From contig CANHQJ010000003.1 of NCBI GenBank assembly GCA_947462875.1, forward strand, positions 1 to 64,000: a DNA stretch of 64,000 nucleotides, read 5' to 3'. Made by a program: the position numbers and the translations under genes. Positions 28,568-37,035 of this stretch are shown in pieces. The notes beneath the pieces are model-generated. The model saw only the letters and a program-made list of their open reading frames with translations, was not told the origin of the DNA and ran no database searches. The DNA is from Verrucomicrobiia bacterium (lineage in GTDB: Bacteria; Verrucomicrobiota; Verrucomicrobiia; Verrucomicrobiales; Akkermansiaceae). The stretch's first letter is position 1. Each line of letters starts with the position of its first letter.

Positions 28568-29554
28568 ATGACCACCACGCCTTCGCCGAAAATTGACGGC
28601 CACGTTCACCTCGTGGGCAATGGTCGCTCGGGCTCCGGTTGCTGGATGCGCATGGGCGGCTGGCACAGGATGATGGGGGAAATGATGCGCCGCAGCATCG
28701 GCATGCCTGTCAGCGTGACGGATCCGGATTTTGACCGCATCTACGTCGAGCGACTGCTCCGGCACGTGCGCGAGTCATCGCTCGATCACGCGCTCTTGCT
28801 CGCTCAGGATGAGGTTTATCACGCCGATGGCCGCAAGCGCGATTTCGGCTCCTTTTACGTGCCGAATGAGTATTTGTTCGAGGTCTGTGAGAAGCACCCG
28901 GAATTTCTCCCCTCCCCCTCCATCCACCCCGCGCGGCCCGATGCGCTGGAGGAGCTCGACCGCTGCCTCGACCGCGGTGCCCGCGCGCTGAAGCTCCTGC
29001 CGAATTGCCACGACGTCCACTGCTCCGATCCCTGCTACGATCGTTTCTGGGAACGGATGGCGGAGGCCGGGCTGCCGCTACTCGCGCACACCGGCGGAGA
29101 AATGACGGTGCCCGTCGCCAATGCCGCCTACCAGGACCCGCGCACCCTGCGCCGACCGCTCGAAATCGGCGTGAAAGTGATCGCCGCGCACTGCGCCAGC
29201 AACAGCAGCTTTTGGGATCAAAATTATTTCACGGAACTGCAACAGATGATGCACCGGTTCCCGAATCTCTACGCCGATACCAGCGCGCTGAACACCCCCA
29301 TGCGCAGCGGCATCCTGCGCGATGCCCTCCATACCGTGCACGCGGACCGCTTGCTCCACGGCAGTGATTTCCCCGTGCCCATCGGCACCTGGTACGCCTG
29401 GCTGCGCGGCCTCATCGATCACGACGACCGCCGCCAGGCCGCCCGCATCGAAAACCTGTTGGAGCGCGACTATTTCCTCAAACGCATGGCGGGATTTGAG
29501 GAAACCCACTTCACCCGGATCAGCGATGTGCTGCGGCCGTGGACGCAAAGCTGA
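28568..29554 (+). CDS. Amidohydrolase_2-family metal-dependent hydrolase
   Basis: 328 residues, a TIM-barrel hydrolase. It has the N-terminal metal motif DGHVHLVG, a central PLLAHTGGE, VIAAHCAS and the C-terminal aspartate motif LLHGSDFP. The substrate is not evident. The first 60 residues have an unusual Met/Gly/Arg-rich insert (GCWMRMGGWHRMMGEMMRR). The last 34 bp of conserved sequence at its 3' end are repeated exactly at 30448-30481, beyond the next gene, indicating an insertion or exchange at this gene's tail. Confidence 0.75.
   Translation: MTTTPSPKIDGHVHLVGNGRSGSGCWMRMGGWHRMMGEMMRRSIGMPVSVTDPDFDRIYVERLLRHVRESSLDHALLLAQDEVYHADGRKRDFGSFYVPNEYLFEVCEKHPEFLPSPSIHPARPDALEELDRCLDRGARALKLLPNCHDVHCSDPCYDRFWERMAEAGLPLLAHTGGEMTVPVANAAYQDPRTLRRPLEIGVKVIAAHCASNSSFWDQNYFTELQQMMHRFPNLYADTSALNTPMRSGILRDALHTVHADRLLHGSDFPVPIGTWYAWLRGLIDHDDRRQAARIENLLERDYFLKRMAGFEETHFTRISDVLRPWTQS
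29509..29542 (+). repeat. 34-bp direct repeat, left copy (amidohydrolase 3' end)
   Basis: Begins CTTCACCCGGATCAGCG and encodes the FTRISDVLRPW end of the amidohydrolase. It is identical to 30448-30481. The two copies are 939 bp apart and flank the secreted-protein gene at 29621. Confidence 0.8.
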
Positions 29555-29620
29555 TAACGCATTTTTTCCGAAAAGCCTTGACCCGCAGGATACGAGAGAT
29601 TTCTACTTTCGTTGTTACCC

Positions 29621-30433
29621 ATGTCATCGTCTACAAAGCGATTTCTATCCATCACGGCAGGTCTCCTTATAGCGTTGGTCCTGCATGGCAAGGTTCATGC
29701 GGCAAGGGTCACGATTGAATACGTCGCGCAAGCAAGTACGGTAACCGGCCAACCGTTCGGCCTCACAGTGCCGCGACTCACCCAGGTGAAAGGCTACATG
29801 ACTTACGAAACCAACACCACCGACCTCAGGCCTGCGGATTCCATGCGCGGAGACTTTGTCATGGCGGGAACCTGGGATTTTCGTGCGGAGTTTTTAGGAA
29901 AAGTCATCAGAGGATCGGGAACAGCATCGGCTTCCACCAATCTTTTCGGCTCACCCACCTTGCGCTTCAATGATGGAGATACTGATAGCAGGTCCGGCAT
30001 CATGTCGTTTGACGGCATCCCAGATTCCACCATTGGTTTGGGTTTCAGTATTTCAGGTCAAGCCAAAGACCTGCCCACTGACAAGCTGCCCATCAACTTC
30101 ACATTCAATCCGCCGCCGCAAGGAGCATCCCATACGTTCGTTCTGGAAAATCAATCGGGAAGCATGCTCCTGCAGTTCGTGTCTTTCCGCCAAGTCGATC
30201 TGAAAATCCATTCCGTCGCTCGCATGGGAGGCAATGTGGAAATCGTTTGGTCATCCGCGGAGGGAAAGCGCTACGAACTTGAATTTTCCACCGACCTGCA
30301 AAACTGGACAAAAATCCGCACCAATCTCACGGGAACGGCACAGTCCACAACATTGATCGACCCGATTGCCACACGCTATTCAGGAAACCCTCCTAGCAAC
30401 GGATTTTACCGAATCCTTGACCCATTGTTCTGA
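29621..30433 (+). CDS. Secreted protein, probably inserted, unknown function
   Basis: 270 residues. A signal peptide (FLSITAGLLIALVLHGKVHA) precedes a beta-rich region, then a C-terminal segment YELEFSTDLQNWTKIRTNL that matches a short module common at the end of Verrucomicrobia secreted proteins. No catalytic residues recognised. The gene lies between two exact copies of the amidohydrolase 3' end and is visibly lower in GC than its neighbours. A TTGACC box at 29578-29583 could drive it. I read it as a recent acquisition. Confidence 0.6.
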   Translation: MSSSTKRFLSITAGLLIALVLHGKVHAARVTIEYVAQASTVTGQPFGLTVPRLTQVKGYMTYETNTTDLRPADSMRGDFVMAGTWDFRAEFLGKVIRGSGTASASTNLFGSPTLRFNDGDTDSRSGIMSFDGIPDSTIGLGFSISGQAKDLPTDKLPINFTFNPPPQGASHTFVLENQSGSMLLQFVSFRQVDLKIHSVARMGGNVEIVWSSAEGKRYELEFSTDLQNWTKIRTNLTGTAQSTTLIDPIATRYSGNPPSNGFYRILDPLF

Positions 30434-30447
30434 GAGGCGAACACACT

Positions 30448-30481
30448 CTTCACCCGGATCAGCGATGTGCTGCGGCCGTGG
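30448..30481 (+). repeat. 34-bp direct repeat, right copy (remnant amidohydrolase tail)
   Basis: An exact copy of 29509-29542. In the matching frame it encodes FTRISDVLRPW and then PRK and a stop, where the intact gene has TQS and a stop. The copy is therefore a second, slightly different gene end, not only a target duplication. It lies in the 135-bp gap before the aldehyde dehydrogenase gene. Confidence 0.75.
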
Positions 30482-30532
30482 CCGCGGAAATGATCACCCT
30501 AGCGGGCTAGCGCAGCCCGACACAGTTCTGTC

Positions 30533-30561
30533 TTGTGATTTGAGGAATGCTGCCCTAGATA
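30533..30561 (+). promoter_or_regulatory. Putative promoter of aldehyde dehydrogenase, near-leaderless
   Basis: TTGTGA (30533-30538), 17-bp spacer, TAGATA (30556-30561), then only 7 bp to the ATG at 30569. Transcription would begin at or next to the start codon. Confidence 0.45.
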
Positions 30562-30568
30562 CTGTCTC

Positions 30569-32050
30569 ATGTCCGCCAAGTCCCGCACACGCACGCCTGC
30601 GCGTGAATTGCTTTTTGGAAGTTTATGGGAATACGATCCCGCACCGGAGACGTCGTCGCCGCAGTTGCAGGATCGCTACACGCTTTTCATCAATGGCAAG
30701 TGGGTGGCTCCCAAGACGAAAAAATTCTTCGCGTCGATCAGCCCGCGCGATGGCAAACCGCTGGCGGAAATCGCGCTCGCAGGTGCCGCCGATGTGGATG
30801 CCGCGTATCAGGCGGCGGCGGCGGCCTTTCCGGCATGGAGCAAGCTGCCGGGTGCGGAACGGGGAAAATATCTCTATCGCATCGCCCGCTTGCTGCAGGA
30901 CCGCGCGCGGGAATTCGCGGTCGCTGAAACGCTCGACGGCGGCAAGCCGATCAAGGAATCGCGCGACTTCGATGTGCCGATGGCGGCCGCGCATTTTTTC
31001 TATCACGCCGGCTGGGCGGACAAGCTCGACTGCGCGATGCCGGGCAAACATCTCGCGCCGCTCGGCGTGGTCGGCCAGATCATCCCGTGGAATTTTCCCC
31101 TGCTGATGCTGGCCTGGAAGCTCGCGCCCGCCCTCGCCTGCGGTAACACCGTGGTGCTGAAGCCCGCGGAGACCACCTCGATCACCTGCCTGAAATTCGC
31201 CACCATCCTGCAAGAGGCCGGACTGCCTCCGGGCGTGGTGAATTTTGTCACGGGTGCGGGGGAAACCGGTGCCGCGGTGGTGAATCATCCGCTCGCGAAA
31301 AAAATCGCCTTCACCGGATCGACCGCCGTGGGCAAGGGCATCCAGAGAGCGCTCGCTGGCACGGGGAAAAAACTCACGCTGGAGCTCGGCGGCAAGGCGG
31401 CGAACATCATTTTCGAGGACGCCGCCATCGACCAGGCGGTGGAAGGCATCGTCAACGGCATCTTTTTCAATCAAGGCCACGTCTGCTGCGCGGGATCGCG
31501 CTTGCTGGTGCAGGAGTCGATCGCCACGGCGGTGATGCAGAAATTGAAAATCCGCCTGCGCAGCCTGCGCGTCGGCGATCCCATGGACAAGAATACCGAC
31601 ATCGGCGCGATCAATTCCCACAAGCAGTGGCAAAAGATCGATGAGCTCGTGCAAGCGGGCGTTGCCGAAGGCGCGGAGCTCTATCAGCCGCCCTGCCAGC
31701 TGCCGAAGGATGGCTACTACTATGCGCCTAGTATTTTCACCCATGTCAGCCTCAGCCACCGCATCGCCCGCGAGGAGATTTTCGGCCCTGTTCTCTCGGT
31801 GCTGACGTTCCGCACACCGGAAGAGGCGGTGGAAAAAGCGAACAACACGCCCTATGGCCTCAGCGCCGGTGTGTGGACGGACAAGGGCTCGCTCGCGATG
31901 AAAATGGCGGCGGAGCTGAAAGCGGGCGTCGTCTGGGCGAATACCTACAACAAATTTGATCCGACTTCGCCCTTCGGCGGCTTCAAGGAATCGGGCTTCG
32001 GGCGCGAAGGCGGCAAGCAGGGCTTGCTGGAATACGCGGAACTGATCTAA
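30569..32050 (+). CDS. NAD(P)-dependent aldehyde dehydrogenase
   Basis: 493 residues, standard length. The motifs are PWNFPLLMLAWKLAPALACGNTVVLKPAE, FTGSTAVGKGIQ, the catalytic glutamate of LELGGKAANI and the catalytic cysteine in NQGHVCCAGSR. It oxidises an aldehyde to the acid; the substrate is not defined by sequence. A sulfatase gene follows 10 bp downstream, suggesting joint use in carbohydrate breakdown. Codons for GYYYAPSI contain a copy of the 16-bp dyad (31718-31733). The TAA stop is in CTAAC. Confidence 0.9.
   Translation: MSAKSRTRTPARELLFGSLWEYDPAPETSSPQLQDRYTLFINGKWVAPKTKKFFASISPRDGKPLAEIALAGAADVDAAYQAAAAAFPAWSKLPGAERGKYLYRIARLLQDRAREFAVAETLDGGKPIKESRDFDVPMAAAHFFYHAGWADKLDCAMPGKHLAPLGVVGQIIPWNFPLLMLAWKLAPALACGNTVVLKPAETTSITCLKFATILQEAGLPPGVVNFVTGAGETGAAVVNHPLAKKIAFTGSTAVGKGIQRALAGTGKKLTLELGGKAANIIFEDAAIDQAVEGIVNGIFFNQGHVCCAGSRLLVQESIATAVMQKLKIRLRSLRVGDPMDKNTDIGAINSHKQWQKIDELVQAGVAEGAELYQPPCQLPKDGYYYAPSIFTHVSLSHRIAREEIFGPVLSVLTFRTPEEAVEKANNTPYGLSAGVWTDKGSLAMKMAAELKAGVVWANTYNKFDPTSPFGGFKESGFGREGGKQGLLEYAELI
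31718..31733 (+). repeat. 16-bp dyad TACTAT-N4-CTAGTA (in aldehyde dehydrogenase)
   Basis: TACTATGCGCCTAGTA, one mismatch from perfect symmetry. The last codon, AGT, is an unusual serine choice in this GC-rich gene. Confidence 0.6.
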
Positions 32051-32060
32051 CAAACCCATC

Positions 32061-33734
32061 ATGAAAAATCCATGGAAATCCCTCGTGCTGTCTCTCCTGA
32101 CCAGCGCTCCCTTGCTGGCGGCCGATGCCGCGAAACCGAACATCCTGCTGATCTGCGTGGATGACCTCAAGCCGGCCATCGGCTGCTATGGCGACACGTT
32201 CGCCAAGACGCCTAACATCGATGCCCTCGCGAAGCGCGCGGTGGTGTTCGATCGCGCGTATTGCAATCAGGCGGTCTGCGCGCCCTCGCGCAACGCCCTC
32301 ATGGCCAGCCTGCGTCCGCAGACCTTGGGCATCTATGACCTCGCCACGAACTTCCGCCAATCCCGCCCGGATGCCGTCACCATGGCCCAGCATTTCCACC
32401 AATCCGGCTACAAGACGCAGGCCCTCGGGAAAATCATGCATGTCGGTCACGGCAACAATGAGGACAAGGCCTCGTGGGATGTGCCGCATTTCCAGGGCAA
32501 GACCGTCGGCTATGCCCTGAAGGAAAACCAGGCCCCCACGCGTGAGGGTGCCTTGTTCGATAACAAACGCCCGGATCAACTGCCGCGCGGTGCGGCCACG
32601 GAAGCGGCGAATGTGTCCGATGACACTTACAGCGATGGCCAGATCGCGGCCGAGGCGATCCGTCGTCTGCAAGCCGCGAAAACGGACACACAACCGTTTT
32701 TCCTCGCCGTCGGATTTCTCAAACCACACCTCCCCTTCGTCGCGCCGAAGCGTTACTGGGACCTGCACGATCCGAACAAACTGCCGCAACCCGAACGACT
32801 CACCCCGCCCGACGGCGCGCCCTCTTACGCACCTCAATTCGGCGGCGAGCTGCGCAATTACGCCGATATGCCGGGTGGTAGCACGCCCTTGTCACCGGAG
32901 CTCACCCGCCATCTCATCCACGGCTACTACGCCGCCACGAGCTACATGGACGCGCAGTTGGGCAAGGTCCTCGATGAGTTGAAAAAACTCGATCTGGAGA
33001 AAAACACGATCGTCGCGCTGTGGGGCGATCACGGCTGGCACCTCGGCGATCACGGCATGTGGTGCAAGCACACCAACTACGAACAAGCGACCCGCATCCC
33101 GCTGCTGGTCGCCATCCCCGGCGGCAAAGCGGCTCATGCGAAGGCATTGGTGGAAACCGTCGATCTCTATCCCACTCTCGCCGAACTGGCCGGGCTGCCC
33201 GCGCGCGAAGGTCTGGACGGAAAAAGTTTCGCCGCCGTGGTGCGCGGAACCGCCGACAAACATCGCGAGTTTGCCACGCACGTCTATCCGCGCCAGAACA
33301 TGATCGGTCGTGCGGTGCGCGATGAGCGCTACCGGCTCGTCGAATGGAAAAAACCCGGTGCCGATGCCTCCACGGCGGAATACGAACTCTACGATTACCA
33401 GGCCGATCCCGGCGAAACCAAAAACCTCGCCAAGTCACAAGCGGAACTGGTGAAAACCCTCGCCGCCCGTCTCCAAGCCATGCCCGAGGCCAAACCGCAG
33501 CTTAAAGCCGCCGCCGCTGCCGATGCGCCCAAGCGCCCGGCTGCCAATCAGGACCGCGCGGCGATGTTCGCACGTCGCGATGCCGACAAGGACGGCAAGC
33601 TCACCAAGGAAGAATTTCTCAGCCAACAACCTGACCCCCAGGACGCCCCCGCGCGCTTCACGCGTTTTGACAAAGATGGCAATGGCTTTCTAACAAAAGA
33701 GGAATTTGTCAACGGTTCTGCCGCGAAGAAGTGA
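32061..33734 (+). CDS. Secreted sulfatase with C-terminal EF-hands
   Basis: 557 residues. A signal peptide (LVLSLLTSAPLLAAD) is followed by an iduronate-2-sulfatase-like domain. C73 in C-A-P-S-R is the residue converted to formylglycine; PNILLICVDDL supplies metal ligands, and GDHGWHLGDHG completes the site. The end carries two EF-hand calcium loops (DADKDGKLTKEEF near 505, DKDGNGFLTKEEF near 534), unusual for the family and probably structural. It should desulfate polysaccharides outside the cytoplasm, alongside the aldehyde dehydrogenase 10 bp upstream. An anaerobic or FGE-type maturase would be needed elsewhere. Confidence 0.88.
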   Translation: MKNPWKSLVLSLLTSAPLLAADAAKPNILLICVDDLKPAIGCYGDTFAKTPNIDALAKRAVVFDRAYCNQAVCAPSRNALMASLRPQTLGIYDLATNFRQSRPDAVTMAQHFHQSGYKTQALGKIMHVGHGNNEDKASWDVPHFQGKTVGYALKENQAPTREGALFDNKRPDQLPRGAATEAANVSDDTYSDGQIAAEAIRRLQAAKTDTQPFFLAVGFLKPHLPFVAPKRYWDLHDPNKLPQPERLTPPDGAPSYAPQFGGELRNYADMPGGSTPLSPELTRHLIHGYYAATSYMDAQLGKVLDELKKLDLEKNTIVALWGDHGWHLGDHGMWCKHTNYEQATRIPLLVAIPGGKAAHAKALVETVDLYPTLAELAGLPAREGLDGKSFAAVVRGTADKHREFATHVYPRQNMIGRAVRDERYRLVEWKKPGADASTAEYELYDYQADPGETKNLAKSQAELVKTLAARLQAMPEAKPQLKAAAAADAPKRPAANQDRAAMFARRDADKDGKLTKEEFLSQQPDPQDAPARFTRFDKDGNGFLTKEEFVNGSAAKK

Positions 33735-33746
33735 CCGGCGAAAGCC

Positions 33747-34007
33747 TCATGCATCAAAGGCATGAGGGTCCTTTTGCAATAACTCCAGAGCATTGGCATC
33801 CAGACGATCTTTCTCGCGCACAGGTTCTTTGCGGGCTCCTCCAACAACTTTTTTTACGAGGGTTCCATCATCTGCGGGTGCTTGCCATTTTCCGCCACGG
33901 AGAAACAGCGCGTTTTGTTGCATCATGGCGATTCGGCGCAGCGGAGAAATCCGACGGAGCGAGCCCCCCACCTTTTTTTTCACCGGTTCCTGAAACGATT
34001 CATTCAT
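33747..34007 (-). CDS. Possible small basic protein, unknown
   Basis: 86 residues on the minus strand within the 386-bp gap between the sulfatase and the FG-GAP gene. It is rich in Lys and Arg (PVKKKVGGSLRRISPLRRIAMM) and ends LDANALELLQKDPHAFDA. No Shine-Dalgarno is clear and I recognise no family. It starts close to a run of eight T on the plus strand (33973-33980), so a frameshift or sequencing slip is possible. Plausible but unproven; nothing else coding is evident in this gap. Confidence 0.4.
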   Translation of the reverse strand: MNESFQEPVKKKVGGSLRRISPLRRIAMMQQNALFLRGGKWQAPADDGTLVKKVVGGARKEPVREKDRLDANALELLQKDPHAFDA

Positions 34008-34120
34008 GCTGCGGTTTGATACATAGCACGGAATTCATGCCTTGGCAAGAAGCTGATGACGACTTGAACATTTGCCACGCGTCTCTTCTCGTGCTAGAAA
34101 AGGCTTCTTCTGTGATTGTC

Positions 34121-34981
34121 ATGAATCGAGTTTTCCCATCAATGCGCATGTTTGCCCGCGTCATGTCGATGCGGCGCAGCATACATCGATGGGCGGTCGG
34201 GTTGGTGGCTTTCACCGTGAACATGCAGGGCTTTGCCGAGCAGGTGGTCTTTTCACACCAAGGCGCCCTTTATCACTCGATCACGGACGGTAAACAACCC
34301 GGTCTTTTTGTTTATGAAAAATCGAAGCAAAAAGGCGCATCTGATTTCCTCCCGCCCAAACGCATCGGCGATGCCGTGCAGGGTCTAACGGTTGCTTTAT
34401 CTGATGGCAAGATTCACCTCGTATCACCGGGATGCGAGCACACTCTGGATCCCGAGAAAGGGCTCGTGCTAAAGCGTAAGATTCAGTTGCCCGGATCGCC
34501 GCCCTCGCCCAGCCTCTGGACACTGGCCGATTACAATGGCGACGGCCACACGGATGTGATCGTGTTCTCGCAGACTGCCGCCGATGCCAAAGCGCGGATC
34601 TTTTACGGCCGCGCCGACGGCAGCCATGCCGACGCCTTTGTTCTGCGAGCCGATGGCAAGGATTTTGATTCCTCCGGCATCCGCTCGCCGCATTTCGTCA
34701 ACCTGGACGATGACGACGACCTCGATCTGATCTGTCTCGATGCGGGAGGGCGAATCATCTACTATGAAAATAGTAATACGAATTCCGAGCCGCTGTATGC
34801 CGCGGGCAGGATCCTGGTTGCCGATGCCCTGCGGTCGATGACACCGTTCGACTGGGATCGCGATTCACTGCCGGATCTGATGGTGGAAACCAAGGAGGGG
34901 AAAATCGGCTGGATGAAACAATCGGCACGCGCCAAGGAAGGTCCACCCGTTTTCACGCAACCTGACTTTCTCGTTCCCTGA
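34121..34981 (+). CDS. FG-GAP/VCBS-repeat secreted protein
   Basis: 286 residues. A positively charged N-terminus with a hydrophobic stretch (WAVGLVAFTVNMQGFAEQ) suggests export. The body has Asp/Gly-rich blade motifs typical of VCBS/FG-GAP beta propellers: LADYNGDGHTDVIVF (about 136), NLDDDDDLDLICLD (about 194) and FDWDRDSLPDLMVE (about 243). Probably a calcium-binding surface or matrix protein. The frame continues upstream, but that part has no secretion signal, so the ATG at 34121 is favoured. It contains a perfect copy of the 16-bp dyad. Confidence 0.65.
   Translation: MNRVFPSMRMFARVMSMRRSIHRWAVGLVAFTVNMQGFAEQVVFSHQGALYHSITDGKQPGLFVYEKSKQKGASDFLPPKRIGDAVQGLTVALSDGKIHLVSPGCEHTLDPEKGLVLKRKIQLPGSPPSPSLWTLADYNGDGHTDVIVFSQTAADAKARIFYGRADGSHADAFVLRADGKDFDSSGIRSPHFVNLDDDDDLDLICLDAGGRIIYYENSNTNSEPLYAAGRILVADALRSMTPFDWDRDSLPDLMVETKEGKIGWMKQSARAKEGPPVFTQPDFLVP
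34760..34775 (+). repeat. 16-bp perfect dyad TACTAT-N4-ATAGTA (in FG-GAP gene)
   Basis: TACTATGAAAATAGTA: perfect 6-bp arms around GAAA. The local codons (AAT AGT AAT ACG AAT) are much richer in A/T than elsewhere in the gene. Confidence 0.65.
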
Positions 34982-35079
34982 CGATCCTGCCGCCTTTGGG
35001 GGATCCACGTCCTCAACTGACAAAAGATCAGCGACAAATCATGGCAGCCGCGACTTTATCTCTCCTGCAAGGCATTACC

Positions 35080-35817
35080 ATGAACAAAGCTCTTCGTTTT
35101 CTCCTACCTCTCATCGCGCTGATCATCCTCGTGGTGTTTTGGGCGCGCCCGGACTCTTCCGTGCGGGAATCAAGTATCACCGCGGACTCCTCCCAACCAG
35201 ACGGTCGGCAAAACCAAAGTCACCCGGGCGCTGATGCCGAGCCACCCGCCGCGGGAGCCTTGTCTTCCAGCCATCGCGAGGAAACCGGGAAAAATACGGA
35301 ACCGAACGATGCCATTTCCGGCCTGGAGGAATTCACCCATGATGATCTGCTTCATGAACATGTCATCCACACTCTCGTGCCGCGCGGTCACTCGGTGGTG
35401 ATGGCCGGCGAGCGCGACGCAAACGGCAAACGCATTTTCACCATTCTCACCCCTCAATCAGGGGACCCGGAAATTCCTGCGGGACAAATCAAGCTGTCCA
35501 GCCGCACCTTCACGTTGGATGACCAGCAAATCAACCAAGCCGGGATGCAGACTCTGCTCGCCGATGAAAAGCGCCTCCAGAATCAAGGCGAAATCTGGAG
35601 CCCTGAAGACATCAAAAAGACTCAGGATCAATGGCCGTCTGACGCGGCTCTCACGATGCCGACTCTGATGCTGGAAAGCGGCTCTGAAGGCACGATCGAA
35701 ATCGGTTCCCTGGGGGAATCGCCCTTTTTTCGCAGCACGAAGGTCCAGATCAGTTCATCGACTGATGGCTATGAATTGAAAACAACGCTTCAGACCTTCG
35801 GGAAAAGGGTGAAATAA
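35080..35817 (+). CDS. Membrane-anchored protein, unknown
   Basis: 245 residues. One N-terminal transmembrane helix (FLLPLIALIILVVFWA) is followed by a low-complexity linker rich in Ser, Pro and Gln and a soluble C-terminal domain with phrases such as HTLVPRGHSVVMAG and TMPTLMLESGSEGTIEIG. The end resembles secretin-associated or outer-membrane-complex proteins only vaguely, and I do not assign it. The ATG at 35080 is chosen because the upstream extension is not membrane-like. Confidence 0.55.
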   Translation: MNKALRFLLPLIALIILVVFWARPDSSVRESSITADSSQPDGRQNQSHPGADAEPPAAGALSSSHREETGKNTEPNDAISGLEEFTHDDLLHEHVIHTLVPRGHSVVMAGERDANGKRIFTILTPQSGDPEIPAGQIKLSSRTFTLDDQQINQAGMQTLLADEKRLQNQGEIWSPEDIKKTQDQWPSDAALTMPTLMLESGSEGTIEIGSLGESPFFRSTKVQISSSTDGYELKTTLQTFGKRVK

Positions 35818-35871
35818 CCCGTGATGGCGCATTGACACCCGATCAGGTGCATCGCCAAGATCGTGCCGCAC

Positions 35872-37035
35872 ATGAATGTTGAACCACACCGTCAACGCTC
35901 CCTGATCGCCTGCGATAAATTCAAGGGCTCGCTCTCGGCGATCGATGCCTGCCTGGCCGTGCAACGCGGCTTGGGAGAGGCATGGGATGGCGACATTTGC
36001 CCGATTGCGGATGGCGGTGAGGGATTCGTCGATACGATGATCACCGCTCTGCGCGGGGAGAAGATCACGGCACCGGCCCACGATGCGTTAGGGCGCAAGA
36101 TTGTTGCGGAATACGGCATCGCCCGGCGCGGTGGACAAACGATCGCCATCATCGAAATGGCAGCGGCCAGCGGCATGTGGCGCATCGATCCGTTAGAGCG
36201 CGATGTCATGCGCGCATCGACATTCGGCACCGGCGAACTGATGCTTCATGCCATCGAGAATCATCAGGTCGATCAGATCATCGTCGGCCTCGGCGGCTCG
36301 GCGACGAACGATGGCGGCACCGGCATGGCGGCGGCGCTGGGTGTGCGATTTTTTGCTGCGGATGATCATTTGCTGGATCCTGTGCCTGAGTCGCTGCGGA
36401 GGTTGGCGCGTGTGGATTTTTCCCAACGCATCGCACTGCCGCCGGTGCAGGTGGCCTGTGATGTGGAGAACCAGCTCTGCGGCGAGCGCGGCGCGAGTGC
36501 CGTCTATGGTCCGCAAAAAGGGGCGAGTCCGGCGCAAGTGGAGGAACTGGATCGCTGGCTGCGGCATCTGACACAGGTCACGGATGCGGAAGTCCATGCG
36601 CACACTCCCGGTGCGGGTGCCGCGGGCGGTTTGGGCTTCGGCTTGCTGACTTTCGCGGACGCCCATCTGGTGTCCGGTTTTTCCCTGGTCGCGCAGGTCT
36701 GCGATCTGCAGCATCGCATCGCGGCAGCGGATCTGGTGATCACGGGCGAGGGCTCGCTGGATGCCCAGTCCCTTTCCGGCAAGGGTCCGGTCGGCATCGC
36801 GCGGCTGTGTCGCGAGCTTGGCGTGCCTTGTGTGGCGGTAGCGGGCGCATGTAGCGAGGAGATCACGGCAAGCGGATTGTTTCATCACGCGATTGCGCTC
36901 AGCTCGCTCGGCTTGCCTCTGAGCGAAACGATGGCGCGCGCCGTGGAATTGTTAGAAAACGAAGTGTGCCAGGCCCGGGAACAGTGGCGTCTGATCGCAG
37001 GCAAAGGCAAGTCTCACAGGGTTTCAGGCTCATGA
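35872..37035 (+). CDS. Glycerate kinase (GckA/GarK type)
   Basis: Phosphorylates glycerate for entry into glycolysis or the serine/glyoxylate route. The 387-residue protein has the family N-terminus CDKFKGSLSA, CPIADGGEGF, the phosphate-binding GLGGSATNDGGTGM and VITGEGSLDAQS. An in-frame GTG at 35863 would add 3 residues. Its TGA overlaps the ATG of the HupE-like gene (ATGA), so the two are coupled. Two TTA codons near 36084 and 36190 and a third at 36950 sit in GTTAG. Confidence 0.9.
   Translation: MNVEPHRQRSLIACDKFKGSLSAIDACLAVQRGLGEAWDGDICPIADGGEGFVDTMITALRGEKITAPAHDALGRKIVAEYGIARRGGQTIAIIEMAAASGMWRIDPLERDVMRASTFGTGELMLHAIENHQVDQIIVGLGGSATNDGGTGMAAALGVRFFAADDHLLDPVPESLRRLARVDFSQRIALPPVQVACDVENQLCGERGASAVYGPQKGASPAQVEELDRWLRHLTQVTDAEVHAHTPGAGAAGGLGFGLLTFADAHLVSGFSLVAQVCDLQHRIAAADLVITGEGSLDAQSLSGKGPVGIARLCRELGVPCVAVAGACSEEITASGLFHHAIALSSLGLPLSETMARAVELLENEVCQAREQWRLIAGKGKSHRVSGS

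Noticed and set aside
33973-33980. Run of eight T, considered as a phase-variable tract
   Set aside because: A single homopolymer with no repeat-length evidence; noted only as a possible sequencing weakness in the tentative gene there.
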